Numbered from the stretch's first letter, positions 1-8,337 are shown. The stretch: DNA of 64,000 nt from an uncultured Sphingomonadaceae bacterium (GCA_937996655.1 CALKUK010000011.1:124001-188000); one strand, 5' to 3'. The notes: a model not told the origin generated them from the letters alone. Numbers and translations: made by a program.

Positions 1-337
1 CAACCAATCGTCAACTGCGGCTTACCTCAGTGGATCGGCAGGGGCTTATTACGGCATCTCGAAGCTTGGCACGAATGGGATCACCATGGCGCTTGCTGCA
101 GAACTCGGGCCAAAGAATATCCGTGTTAACGGGGTCGCCCCCGGGCCGACAATGACCGGTGCGATGCAGCAGGTTGATGAGAGCATCATCAAGGGCATCG
201 TTTCACAGATGCCGCTCGGCCGCATTGGTGAAACGGATGAGCAGGCCAATGCCGTCTTGTTCCTGTTGTCCGATGAGGCGTCGTTCATCACGGGCCAGAC
301 ACTCTGCGTCGACGGCGGTATGATCCGCAAACCGTAG
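1..337 (+). CDS. Short-chain dehydrogenase/reductase, C-terminal part (5' end outside window)
   Basis: The reading frame is open from position 2 and stops at 337. The visible part begins shortly before the catalytic YxxxK motif (visible residues 17-21, YGISK) and continues through the usual NGVAPGPT loop to the C-terminal signature SFITGQTLCVDGG, so it is the last third of a classical NAD(P)-dependent SDR. Such enzymes oxidise alcohols or reduce ketones. The substrate cannot be read from the sequence. The downstream amidohydrolase and P450 on the same strand suggest one catabolic transcription unit. The N-terminal Rossmann glycine motif lies outside the window. Confidence 0.85.
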   Translation, partial: NQSSTAAYLSGSAGAYYGISKLGTNGITMALAAELGPKNIRVNGVAPGPTMTGAMQQVDESIIKGIVSQMPLGRIGETDEQANAVLFLLSDEASFITGQTLCVDGGMIRKP

Positions 338-480
338 GAAATTTTGCCGAGAAGCCGTTCTGGGTGGTTTGGAAAACGCTTGCAATTCCGAGCTCAGCCA
401 ATAAACTGACGGTTCGTCAATAAATGGATCACGGGCGGTGCGGATTTCGCAGACGCCCGATGGCCAAGAGGAGAAGCATC

Positions 481-1797
481 ATGGACATGAACGATCTGGT
501 CATCATCAGCGTTGACGATCACGCTGTGGAGCCGCCGGAGGCCTTCATTCGCCACTATCCCGAAGGCAAAAAGGATCGTGCGCCGAAGATCGTCGATCGA
601 AATGGTCAGGATGTCTGGGAATGGAATGGGAAAGTCTATCCGACGATCGGCCTGAACGCCGTCGTGGGACGGCCGCGTTCCGAATATGGTATGGAGCCCA
701 CACGCTTCTCCCAGCTGCGTGAAGGCTGCTTTGATGCCAAGGCGCGCGTGGATGACATGAACGTCAACGGTGTGCTCGCATCACTCAATTTTCCGACCAT
801 GCCAAGCTTTGCCGGTGGCGTTTTTGTCGCCGCTGCGCAGAATGATCCGGATGAGGCGCTGTTGGCGGTGCGAGCGTGGAACGATTGGCATGTGCAGGAA
901 TGGTGCGCATCAGCACCAGGCCGGCTGATCCCGATGTGCCTGATCCCGAGTTGGGATATGGATGCGACGTTGGCTGAGATGAAGCGGATGAGCGATCTTG
1001 GCGTGCATGCCGTCTCGTTCTCGGACAATCCCGCGAATGTTGGTCAACCGAGCATTCACAACGAATATTGGGAACCGTTCTGGAAGGCCTGTGTCGACTA
1101 TAAGATGGTCATCAACTGCCATATCGGCACCGGTGCTCGTGCGATGCATCCGTCATCGGAAAGCCCAATTTCGGCCTGGATCACGGCAATGCCGATCAGT
1201 ATTGCGAACTCTGCCGCTGACTGGACCTTTGCCAGCTTCTGGCAACGCTATCCAGATCTGCGCATGGCTTTGTCCGAAGGTGGGATTGGTTGGGTGCCCT
1301 ATTTCTTGGAACGGGCCGATTTCACGTTCGAGCACCACAATGAATGGACGTTTGCCGATATTGGCAAGGGTATGCGCCCGTCGGACATCTTTAAAAAGCA
1401 TATCATCAGTTGCTTCATCGACGATCAGTTCGGCGTGAAGAATCTGGACTATATGAACACCGACATGGTTTGTTATGAATGCGATTATCCGCATTCGGAT
1501 ACTGTATGGCCCAATGTTCCTGAATATCTCTGGGCCTCTGTCAACGGGCTCGACAAGGACGTGGTTGATAAGATCACGCACCTCAACGTCATGCGCGAAT
1601 ATAGCTTCGATGCCTTCGGACTGAACGGTGGTCGCGATAACTGCACCGTCCGCCACCTGCGGGAATTGGGTAAGGACGTAGACGTCTCGCCTCGCGTTGG
1701 TCTCGGCGGGTTGAAGACGGATAGCATGGACCTTATCGGTAAGGCGCGGAAGCCCGTTACCTCCGGTGAAATCGAAAAGATGTTTGCTTCGGCCTGA
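481..1797 (+). CDS. Amidohydrolase-2 family metal-dependent hydrolase/decarboxylase
   Basis: A 438-residue TIM-barrel protein of the amidohydrolase-2 superfamily, which contains decarboxylases and C-C or C-N hydrolases. Residues 12-17 (DDHAVE) match the N-terminal metal-site signature of the large environmental members. H214 (CHIGTG), the SEGGIGW strand near 265 and D335 (CDYPHSD) fit the later metal and catalytic positions. The start at 481 is preferred over the upstream in-frame ATG at 424 because GAGGAG lies 6-11 bases before it. Large members of this type are common in sphingomonad and actinobacterial catabolic clusters. The exact substrate is unknown; neighbouring P450 and SDR genes suggest a cyclic or steroid/terpenoid-like compound, which is inference. 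Confidence 0.8.
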   Translation: MDMNDLVIISVDDHAVEPPEAFIRHYPEGKKDRAPKIVDRNGQDVWEWNGKVYPTIGLNAVVGRPRSEYGMEPTRFSQLREGCFDAKARVDDMNVNGVLASLNFPTMPSFAGGVFVAAAQNDPDEALLAVRAWNDWHVQEWCASAPGRLIPMCLIPSWDMDATLAEMKRMSDLGVHAVSFSDNPANVGQPSIHNEYWEPFWKACVDYKMVINCHIGTGARAMHPSSESPISAWITAMPISIANSAADWTFASFWQRYPDLRMALSEGGIGWVPYFLERADFTFEHHNEWTFADIGKGMRPSDIFKKHIISCFIDDQFGVKNLDYMNTDMVCYECDYPHSDTVWPNVPEYLWASVNGLDKDVVDKITHLNVMREYSFDAFGLNGGRDNCTVRHLRELGKDVDVSPRVGLGGLKTDSMDLIGKARKPVTSGEIEKMFASA

Positions 1798-1829
1798 TTA
1801 AGGCAGCCGTTTGAAGAGAGGGAAGTGTA

Positions 1830-2177
1830 ATGGGTCTGACGCTGTTTCGGTTGGCTTTGGCCTTGGGCTGGGGTATTCTCCTATGGATAACAGTTCAAGC
1901 CGGGCTTCAGCTCGGCTTTGAAAAGGCGGGCGATTTCTTCTTCGGCGACATGGCGCATCCATGGCGGGCTCAGTTCAACATCGATTTCGGGTTTCATCTT
2001 TTGCTAACAGCGGCGTGGATGATCTGGAGCGCGCAGAATCGTCTGGTCGGCCTGCTTTGTGCGGTGCTGGCAATCATGGGAGGCGCTGTTTTCACGTTTG
2101 CATATCTTCTGGCCCAGACTTTTCTCAAGGGTGGGAACCTTAAGGCGGTCGTCCTCGGCCGCCATTACATAGTATGA
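1830..2177 (+). CDS. Small membrane protein of unknown function
   Basis: A 115-residue protein with about four hydrophobic stretches: roughly residues 2-24, 48-66, 70-90 and a weaker one near the C-terminus. GAGAGGGAAG precedes the ATG, so translation is likely. It lies 33 bp after the amidohydrolase and 59 bp before the P450, on the same strand, which suggests co-transcription. I do not recognise the family. A role as a small membrane partner or transporter subunit for the catabolic cluster is possible but unsupported. Confidence 0.6.
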   Translation: MGLTLFRLALALGWGILLWITVQAGLQLGFEKAGDFFFGDMAHPWRAQFNIDFGFHLLLTAAWMIWSAQNRLVGLLCAVLAIMGGAVFTFAYLLAQTFLKGGNLKAVVLGRHYIV

Positions 2178-2236
2178 CACACTCAGCGCTCCTAAGGTCA
2201 TATCGGGCGCAACGATCTTGGAATTGGGAGAGATAG

Positions 2237-3493
2237 ATGACTGACGCTCGAACGTTAGACTCAATCCGCGTGGATGCTCCGGCACCGGCGCATGTGCCGC
2301 GCGATCGTGTAGTTGATTTGTCATGGGCGCGAGGCCTGATTCCGAACGATCTTGAAGAGCCTTATGCGCCTTGTCGCTGGTTGTTGAACCCGGACGTTCC
2401 GCGCCTCCTATATGATGTTGTGCCGGGCTCAACCACGCCGAACGGCGCCTGGGTCGTGTCCCATTATGAAGATATTCGCCGCGTTTACGAAGATAACGAA
2501 TATTTCTCGACGAAAGGCGTTGCAGAGTTTCAGCGCATGATCGGTGAGACGTTCCGGACGATCCCTCTCGCGATCGATCCGCCTGAGCATGCAAGATACC
2601 GCAAGTTCCTGAACCAGTTTCTCACGCCGGTTGCAGTCGCGAAGATGGATGTTCATATCCGCCAGGTGGTCACCGGGATGATCGATGAGTTCGCCGATAA
2701 GGGCCAAGTCGACATCGCCTATGATTTCGGGCGCATCTACCCGGTTCGCATCTTCATGAACCTGATGAAATTCCCGTCGGACATGTTTGACCAGTTCCTC
2801 GCATGGGAATGGGATATTCTGCATGCTGATGCGCCGGAGAAGACGGCCAAGGCCCTTCGGGAAGTTATCGACTGGTTGCGCGGTTTCATGGCCGACAAGC
2901 AAGCCAATCCGGATGACGGGCTGACCTCATCGATCGTCCACGGCGAGATCGACGGTCTGCCACTTACCGACGATGAGAAGATGGGGATGGTATGGCTCTT
3001 GTGGCTCGGCGGCCTTGACACCGTGGCATCGACCATCAGCCAGATGTTCCGCCGAATGGCGCTTCAGCCTGAGTTGCAAGTGCAAGTCCGGGAAAGTCCG
3101 GAACTCAATCATTCAGTTGTGGAAGAGTTTTTGCGCACTCAGCCGCTCGTCTATTCGACGCGGACCTTGCTCAAGGACCTGCACTGGCACGGTGTTCTTC
3201 TGAAGGAAGGCGATCAGATTATGTGCCTGACAAGCGCAGGCAATTTTGACCCGGCGCAGTTCAAAAACGCGCATCAGTTTGACCCGGCGCGTCCAGCCAA
3301 CCGCCATTTCACGCTGATCGGTGGCGTTCATATTTGTCTGGGTGCGCACCTTGCGCGGAGGGAATTGCGTGTATTGTTGGAAGAATGGTTTAAGCGCATT
3401 CCAGAGTTTCGGCTGAAGCCAGGCACAAATACTACGATGAATCCCGGGCTGCTCTCTATCCGCAATCTTCCTATCCAGTGGGACGTTAGATAA
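2237..3493 (+). CDS. Cytochrome P450 (soluble bacterial type)
   Basis: A 418-residue class I bacterial P450, expected to take electrons from a separate ferredoxin and reductase (not in the window) for oxygen insertion. Visible landmarks are the C-helix PPEHARYR (about 115-122), the I-helix oxygen-activation motif GGLDT (258-262), the K-helix ExxR (E297-R300) and the heme loop with C367 in GGVHICLGAHLAR. There is no membrane anchor, so it is cytosolic. The start has a GGGAGAGAT ribosome site. Amidohydrolase and VOC genes flank it on the same strand. The substrate cannot be assigned; the neighbouring SDR and acyl-CoA dehydrogenase fit oxidation of an aliphatic or alicyclic compound. Confidence 0.92.
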   Translation: MTDARTLDSIRVDAPAPAHVPRDRVVDLSWARGLIPNDLEEPYAPCRWLLNPDVPRLLYDVVPGSTTPNGAWVVSHYEDIRRVYEDNEYFSTKGVAEFQRMIGETFRTIPLAIDPPEHARYRKFLNQFLTPVAVAKMDVHIRQVVTGMIDEFADKGQVDIAYDFGRIYPVRIFMNLMKFPSDMFDQFLAWEWDILHADAPEKTAKALREVIDWLRGFMADKQANPDDGLTSSIVHGEIDGLPLTDDEKMGMVWLLWLGGLDTVASTISQMFRRMALQPELQVQVRESPELNHSVVEEFLRTQPLVYSTRTLLKDLHWHGVLLKEGDQIMCLTSAGNFDPAQFKNAHQFDPARPANRHFTLIGGVHICLGAHLARRELRVLLEEWFKRIPEFRLKPGTNTTMNPGLLSIRNLPIQWDVR

Positions 3494-3697
3494 ATTTTTC
3501 CAACGTCTCATTCTGGATAAGTGGATTGCTCCGCCAGAATGGATCGAAGTTATGCTCGTTGACTGCGCCGCCGCAGGCAGCCGCAAGAGCAGTTGGCATA
3601 ACAAATCATTGGGACGCCAGAGTTGGGTGGCTTTTGTGGTATGGCACCCGAAAATCAGAACCGATTTCAAGTCAAACAATTTGGCAGGAGAATGAAG

Positions 3698-4126
3698 ATG
3701 GACCAACGCGTGAGCATGATAATGGTCGCCGCAAAGGATATTGCCGGCCTTCAAAAGTTTTACGAAGGCGGGCTCGGCTTCAAGCCCTGGATGCCAGCCA
3801 GCCAGGGATCCGTCATGTACAAGGTTGGCTATTCCGTCCTTGTGTTTCTCAACGGCGACTATCTCGCGGCGGAGCGTGGCGAGGCAATTGGCAGCGTGTC
3901 GAAATGTTCCCTCGCCGTTTTTGTTGAAAGCAAGGAAAAGGTCGACGAACTGTTTGCGAAGGCCATAACGGCAGGAGGAGTTGAGACAAGCGGCCTGAGG
4001 GATCGCGACGGGGGTCTCTATTCTGGGTATTTCTCGGATCCCGAGGGCAATAGTTGGGAACTCGTATGGAGCCCGCATATGCCCCTAGATGCCAACGGTG
4101 CACTGACGTTGCCTGGCACTGCTTAA
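3698..4126 (+). CDS. VOC (glyoxalase/bleomycin-resistance/extradiol dioxygenase) family protein
   Basis: A 142-residue single-module vicinal-oxygen-chelate protein. The N-terminal beta-alpha-beta unit (MIMVAAKDIAGLQKFYEGGLGF) and the C-terminal YFSDPEGNSWELVW strand are typical of the family, with E138-type metal ligand position in the WELVW stretch. Members isomerise, cleave or bind small molecules at a metal centre. AGGAG at 3686-3690 is 7 bases before the ATG at 3698, so this start is chosen over the ATG at 3692 and the far-upstream start at 3623. The 200 bp between the P450 and this gene holds nothing I recognise. The substrate is unknown. Confidence 0.8.
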   Translation: MDQRVSMIMVAAKDIAGLQKFYEGGLGFKPWMPASQGSVMYKVGYSVLVFLNGDYLAAERGEAIGSVSKCSLAVFVESKEKVDELFAKAITAGGVETSGLRDRDGGLYSGYFSDPEGNSWELVWSPHMPLDANGALTLPGTA

Positions 4127-4154
4127 AAGCGTCCAGACTTCAAAAGAAAAACTC

Positions 4155-4402
4155 GTGGTCAGTTCAGCGGATGCTGTGCCTCAGCACATCAATCCTGCCC
4201 ATGTCTGCGAATGCGATGTTTATCGAGATCCGATCTTTCCGGAGTATCCGTACCTTGGATGTTCAAAGATTGACAAAGAGACCCCGGAGCGTTTTGCCAG
4301 CAGCTCTGTGTTTTCTTGGTGTCGGATAAAGCAAGATTTATTGCAGGGGCCGGTGTTCTGATTGATGGAGCTTTGAAGCCGGCCTTTTGCAATGGCGTAT
4401 GA
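4155..4402 (+). pseudogene. Composite gene remnant: P450-like N-terminus joined out of frame to an SDR C-terminus
   Basis: From 4155 to about 4295 one frame reads VPQHINPAHVCECDVYRDP and then ETPERF, which resembles the N-terminus of bacterial cytochromes P450. From about 4307 a different frame reads CVFLVSDKARFIAGAGVLIDGALKP and stops at 4402, matching the C-terminal strand of short-chain dehydrogenases. Neither piece can make a working protein. The simplest reading is a deletion scar that fused the start of a P450 gene to the end of an SDR gene. The SDR part is the clearer match; the P450 part is weaker. Confidence 0.5.
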
Positions 4403-4615
4403 TAGGTTGGGTTGTCGTAGTCCCAGGCTGAAGATCGTAAGATATAAACAGCGCCAAATTTGCATATATATTGTAACAAACGGATATTATATCCGTCATT
4501 AAAAATTATAACTCGCTTCAGTTAGGAAATTATTAATAAATTATAAATACGAACGACGAACATTGAATGAGCGAGAATTGAGAAATTTTCTCCGAAAATT
4601 GAATTCTATTTAGAA
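4403..4615. other. AT-rich non-coding tract
   Basis: No gene is visible here. Base composition becomes markedly AT-rich, especially from about 4450 to 4615, with runs such as TTATTAATAAATTATAAATA. It separates the rightward catabolic genes from the leftward acyl-CoA dehydrogenase operon and ends at that gene's stop codon. The composition is unlike the rest of the window and fits foreign DNA. Confidence 0.6.
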
Positions 4616-5779
4616 TTAATTTGCTCTACCGGACCAGTCACGTTTAATTTTTTTTGCTAGGCTCCATTTGTGGACCTCGGTTGGCCCGTCGTAGATACGA
4701 AAAGCTCGGACTTCACGGAATACTTGTTCGACAATTGTGTGGTCTGACACTCCCGTACCGCCCATTACCTGAACGCAGCGGTCTGCAATGCGCATTAATG
4801 CCTCAGAAACTGCTACCTTTGCCATCGAGCTTTCGACTGTACCCAATGAACCGGCATCAAGCACTGAGGCGCACCATTGGATCATCAGCTCTGCCTGCTT
4901 CAAATCTATCATGTTTTCGGCCAGCATGAACCCAACGCCTTCATGATCGATAAGTTTCTTACCAAAGGCCTCTCGGCGATTAGCGTAGTCCGTTGAGATT
5001 TCATGCGCTCGTTGGCAGCTTCCAAGCCAGCGCATGCAATGCGACAAGCGGGCAGGGGAAAGGCGAATCTGAGCATATTTGAAGCCTTCACCCGCCTGTC
5101 CAAGCATTTGGTCGGCAGGGACGCGCAGATTGTCGATAACGACGGTCGCATGGCCACCAGGCATCGAACTGTCGATCGTGTTGGGTACATGCTCAATGCG
5201 GATGGCGGGGTCAGGCAAGTCGACGAGAAACATGCATGCGCCCTCGTCCGCTTTGGCCATAACAATCCCTACTTTGGCGCCTGTCGCTCCGGTAATGAAG
5301 GCCTTGCGGCCGTTGATTACCCAATGGTTGCCATCCGGGTGGCAAGTCGTCTTCATCATTGAAGGATCAGATCCCGCACCACCTTGTGCCGCCGGTTCGG
5401 TCATGAAAAAGGCGGAGCGTGCTTTGCCCGTTACTAACGGCTTCAGAAAGCGTTCCTTCTGGTCCGGCGTGCCTACATGCCCCAGCAGGTACATGTTGCC
5501 TTCGTCAGGTGCCATAGTGTTCACAGCAAGTGGGCCAAGAGGGGACAGTCCGGACTTCTGCAAGACGGTGGCAGTCTCTTGCTGGCTTAGATGGCTGCCA
5601 TCTGCAAGGATGTGGGGAGTTAGGACCCCAGCGGAGCGCGCCTTCGCGCGCATTTCCATAACAAGTTCGTCAAGGGGCGCACCGTGATGGTCGCGGCGGG
5701 GATCCATTTCATACGGAATCACAACCCCACGAATGAATTCTTCTACACGGCAGGCGATTTCATTTGCTCTGTCGGTCAT
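4616..5779 (-). CDS. Acyl-CoA dehydrogenase family protein (ACAD10/11-like)
   Basis: A 387-residue FAD-dependent acyl-CoA dehydrogenase, introducing an alpha-beta double bond into a CoA thioester. It shows the FAD-site strand FFMTEPAAQGGAGSDPS, the middle-domain VINGRKAFITGA segment, and the C-terminal QVMGGTGVSDHTIVEQVFREVRAFRIYDGPTEVHK, which is characteristic of the ACAD10/11-like branch. Its start codon overlaps the stop of the upstream SDR (5776-5779), so the two genes are translationally coupled. It probably acts on a side chain or ring-derived acyl-CoA within the island pathway. The exact substrate is unknown. Confidence 0.9.
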   Translation of the reverse strand: MTDRANEIACRVEEFIRGVVIPYEMDPRRDHHGAPLDELVMEMRAKARSAGVLTPHILADGSHLSQQETATVLQKSGLSPLGPLAVNTMAPDEGNMYLLGHVGTPDQKERFLKPLVTGKARSAFFMTEPAAQGGAGSDPSMMKTTCHPDGNHWVINGRKAFITGATGAKVGIVMAKADEGACMFLVDLPDPAIRIEHVPNTIDSSMPGGHATVVIDNLRVPADQMLGQAGEGFKYAQIRLSPARLSHCMRWLGSCQRAHEISTDYANRREAFGKKLIDHEGVGFMLAENMIDLKQAELMIQWCASVLDAGSLGTVESSMAKVAVSEALMRIADRCVQVMGGTGVSDHTIVEQVFREVRAFRIYDGPTEVHKWSLAKKIKRDWSGRAN

Positions 5780-6531
5780 AGCGATTGTCCGTCGTCCACA
5801 ATTAAGTCAGCGCCAGTCGTGTTTTTGGCACTGTCCGATAGGAGGTAAAGCAAGGCTCCGTCCAATCCATCTGGCTCGAGAAGTCGCCGCCGTGGGAAGC
5901 CTTTCAATTGCTTTTCTCCACCTTCGGTAGAAAACCAGTCATTGGTCATCTCGCTGGCAGCGTATCCGGGCGAAAGGCAGTTCACATTTGGGCCTGTCCG
6001 CGCCCATTCGCGTGCAAGAGATCGACTCATGTGAGATACTGCTGCTTTCGAGGCGCTGTATGGAATAATAGCGGGAGTTGCCATTCGGGCAGTGATCGAA
6101 GAAATAAAAACAATGCGTCCATTAGACGCAGTTCCCGATTTTTGCATACGGCGCGCGCCTTCTCGGGCTGTCAAGAAAGCTCCTCTGACATTCACAGCAA
6201 ACACGCGATCAAAATCTTCAACAGCTATTGCGGTCGCTAAACCTGTGGACTCAACGCCAGCGTTAACCACAACTCCGTCGAGTGCGCCTATTTCGCGCTC
6301 CGCGATATCAAATGAAGATATTATTGACGCTTCGTCCGTGACGTCCAATTCGATTGCGAGGCTTGAGCCTCCTTTGGCGTTTATAGAATTAGCGACCTGT
6401 TTCAATCTGTCCGTACGGCGTGCGCCTAAAATAATCGCTGCACCTTGTTCTGCACAAACATGCGCAAACCGTTCACCCAATCCACCCGAAGCGCCTGTAA
6501 TAAAAATTCTTCTGCCTTCTAAGGAACCCAT
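5776..6531 (-). CDS. Short-chain dehydrogenase/reductase
   Basis: A 251-residue classical SDR. The cofactor motif TGASGGLG is at 12-19, NAG at 90-92, the catalytic serine region FISS at 142-145, and the YxxxK pair at Y158/K162. The C-terminus carries the DLIVDDG strand. It is the first gene of a two-gene leftward operon with the acyl-CoA dehydrogenase, suggesting a beta-oxidation-like step, for example oxidation of a hydroxyacyl-CoA or hydroxysteroid. A 136-bp gap separates it from the integrase stop codon, and no terminator was recognised there. Confidence 0.9.
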   Translation of the reverse strand: MGSLEGRRIFITGASGGLGERFAHVCAEQGAAIILGARRTDRLKQVANSINAKGGSSLAIELDVTDEASIISSFDIAEREIGALDGVVVNAGVESTGLATAIAVEDFDRVFAVNVRGAFLTAREGARRMQKSGTASNGRIVFISSITARMATPAIIPYSASKAAVSHMSRSLAREWARTGPNVNCLSPGYAASEMTNDWFSTEGGEKQLKGFPRRRLLEPDGLDGALLYLLSDSAKNTTGADLIVDDGQSL

Positions 6532-6667
6532 GCCTTCATTCTTCCATCAGTTTGTTCGGAGATCTACTAATTTGGAATTCAATATGACAACGCGCATGGT
6601 TTGGCCATACATCAGTCTCGGACGCAGATCGCTTTCTAGCGGCAGATTTACTAACAACTATCTTACA

Positions 6668-7825
6668 TCAACGCGATAAAGCCCCATCCAAAACGTTGGT
6701 AATAGAATCCACGGCAAACACGGCAGGACTGGCCGCAAGATGCGCATATCGCGCGGTTGTCTGCACCTGGGTGTGTCCCAGTAGTTTTCCGATGATCGGA
6801 AGCGAGTGTCCAGCCGCAACTGCGGTCGACGCGAAAGTGTGGCGCAGATCGTGAATGCGAACCCCGTCAAGCCCAGCTCTTGCTCGAACCCGCTGCCAGA
6901 ACGGCTGCAGGTCCGTCAGCCGTGCGCCGGTAAGAGCTCCTGTAATGACCCAGGGGTTGCCAACAATGGCCGGGGCCTCCTCAAGGAGTTTGATAGCGGG
7001 CTTGCCCAGATAAACTTTTTTCGCGCCGGTTTTAGAATCCGGCAGATGAAGTATGGCGGCTTCCAGATCCACATATTCCCATTTCAGGGTCATGATCTCG
7101 TTCAAGCGGCAGCCAGTATAAAGCAACAGTCGAATGGCAAGGATCGCTGAAGGCATCTCCCGACCTTCCGTTTCAATGTCACGCAGGACACTTCCCAGCC
7201 GTTTGATATCATCAAGGCTGAGGAACCTTTCGCGCTTCACTTCTGGGTATTTTTGGATCAGCCGACGCGGGTTGCTGCCGTCGGGCCGTAGCCCCCAGAG
7301 TTCAGCAAGGTTGAACATCTTGGAGATAATTTCGAGGCAGCGATTGGCTTGGTAGGGGACGTGTCTCAGGTCATGATGAAAACTGGCGATGTCCGCGCGC
7401 GTAACTTGCGTAACCAACATTGCACCAAGTTTGGGCAAAATGAATTTCTCCAAGGAACGTCGATACTCTTTTGCCGTGCTCGCTTTGATCCTCAGACTAA
7501 TGTGTTGCTCGTCAAATCGCTTGGCTAGGTCTCTGACATTCGGAGCCTTGCGAAGCGCATCGCGATCAGCAGCTGGGTCTTTGCCACCTAGGGCATCGGC
7601 CAGGACTGTCAGTGCCCGTGTCCTTGCCTGTTCAGGGGTGAGGATTGTGCTTGGACCAAGGGACAGGCGGCGAGACCTGCGGCCAACACGATATTGGATG
7701 ATGTATTGCTTTCGGCCGGACGGCATAACCCGAAGCCCCAACCCAGGAATATCTTCGTCCCACAGATAATATTCCTTTGGCCTTGGGGCAGCGGCTTCCA
7801 CCGTACGTTTGATTAATTTGGGCAT
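6668..7825 (-). CDS. Tyrosine-type integrase of a tRNA-targeting element
   Basis: A 385-residue phage/island integrase. The N-terminus (about 1-95) has the arm-binding domain of DUF4102-type integrases (WDEDIPGLGLRV, then IIQYR). The core-binding SAM-like domain spans about 95-195. The catalytic domain has R240 (TGCRLNEI), H325-x-x-R328 (HDLRHTFAS), H351 (LLGHTQ) and nucleophile Y360 (TARYAHL), so it appears intact. The start at 7825 (MPKLIKR) fits the family better than an upstream ATG at 7930. The tRNA-fMet fragment 410 bp away is the expected recombination site. It should catalyse integration and, with an excisionase not seen here, excision of the island. Confidence 0.92.
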   Translation of the reverse strand: MPKLIKRTVEAAAPRPKEYYLWDEDIPGLGLRVMPSGRKQYIIQYRVGRRSRRLSLGPSTILTPEQARTRALTVLADALGGKDPAADRDALRKAPNVRDLAKRFDEQHISLRIKASTAKEYRRSLEKFILPKLGAMLVTQVTRADIASFHHDLRHVPYQANRCLEIISKMFNLAELWGLRPDGSNPRRLIQKYPEVKRERFLSLDDIKRLGSVLRDIETEGREMPSAILAIRLLLYTGCRLNEIMTLKWEYVDLEAAILHLPDSKTGAKKVYLGKPAIKLLEEAPAIVGNPWVITGALTGARLTDLQPFWQRVRARAGLDGVRIHDLRHTFASTAVAAGHSLPIIGKLLGHTQVQTTARYAHLAASPAVFAVDSITNVLDGALSR

Positions 7826-8235
7826 TTGAACGTCGTTGTCATTTCTCGGATTTATGACCCCAGCTGACCTCCCGCGATCTTCATGGTTGGCGGCCCAAGA
7901 AGCTGCGATTGGCTTTGCCTTCGTCGACACCGGTCGTGCAAATGGGTGGAAGGTAAGTCAACTAAACTATTGAAAATAAAGATTTAATCGTGTTCTATCG
8001 TGAAAGATCGCAGGCCGCTCGATCATCAAGCAGGTCGCAGTCGAAGACTTTCCGAAAATTCACTCGAATCAGCAGGCCGATTTCTGTCAGCACTGTGGAA
8101 GCAAGAGGGATAAAGTCGCAGCTAATTCGAGCGAAATGGAGCGGGGTGGGGGTTGGCGAGAATGTCCCGGAAATGTCGGATTTTGGGGGCATTTGAGGGG
8201 TTAATCGAACCCGGTCGAACCCCCTTGAAACAGCA
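7826..8235. other. Integrase upstream / attachment-site region without a recognisable gene
   Basis: About 410 bp between the integrase start and the tRNA fragment. I see no convincing gene. An 8-bp direct repeat TCGAACCC occurs at 8205-8212 and 8215-8222 beside the att core and could be an integrase arm or accessory site; this is only suggestive. The integrase promoter must lie here. Confidence 0.4.
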
Positions 8236-8280
8236 CTCATAACCTGAAGGTCGTAGGTTCAAATCCTACTCCCGCAACCA
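8236..8280 (+). other. attR-like 3' half of initiator tRNA-fMet
   Basis: The stretch has a CAT anticodon loop (CTCATAA, anticodon 8238-8240), the 3' anticodon strand CCTGA, a T-arm GTAGG-TTCAAAT-CCTAC, a 3' acceptor strand TCCCGCA and ACCA at the end. An A before the discriminator is the hallmark of initiator tRNA, where pair 1-72 is mismatched. Upstream sequence does not supply the D-arm, the 5' acceptor strand or a proper 5' anticodon strand, so it is a fragment and not a gene. A rho-independent terminator follows at 8314. It is best explained as the island-generated duplicate of the tRNA 3' end. Confidence 0.8.
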
Positions 8281-8313
8281 ACAAAAACCAACCACAACAA
8301 AAACATCCAAAAA

Positions 8314-8337
8314 GCCTCCTCCGGGAGGCCTTTTTTG
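8314..8337 (+). terminator. Rho-independent terminator of the original tRNA-fMet locus
   Basis: GCCTCC (8314-8319) pairs with GGAGGC (8324-8329) around a 4-base loop and is followed by a T-rich run CTTTTTTGTT. It stands 33 bp after the tRNA 3' CCA, the normal place for a tRNA terminator. Confidence 0.8.

Larger units (their letters stand above)
1..8280. mobile_element. Right end of a putative tRNA-fMet-integrated genomic island
   Basis: What is seen: a tyrosine integrase (6668-7825, minus) lies about 410 bp from a 45-bp fragment identical in layout to the 3' half of an initiator tRNA (8236-8280), which is immediately followed by a normal terminator. This is the usual arrangement at the distal end of an element integrated into a tRNA 3' end, with the intact tRNA at the other end. 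The DNA to the left carries a cassette of catabolic enzymes, a decayed gene remnant and an AT-rich tract, unlike the tightly packed chromosome to the right. The left boundary is outside the window. That all of 1-8235 belongs to the element is inference. Confidence 0.6.

Noticed and set aside
3494..3697. Possible small gene between the P450 and VOC genes
   Set aside because: Open frames here run into the VOC gene in other frames and have no ribosome site or recognisable motif.
8205..8280. Complete tRNA gene ending at 8280
   Set aside because: Only the anticodon loop onward fits. The upstream bases do not supply a D-arm or a 5' acceptor strand complementary to TCCCGCA.
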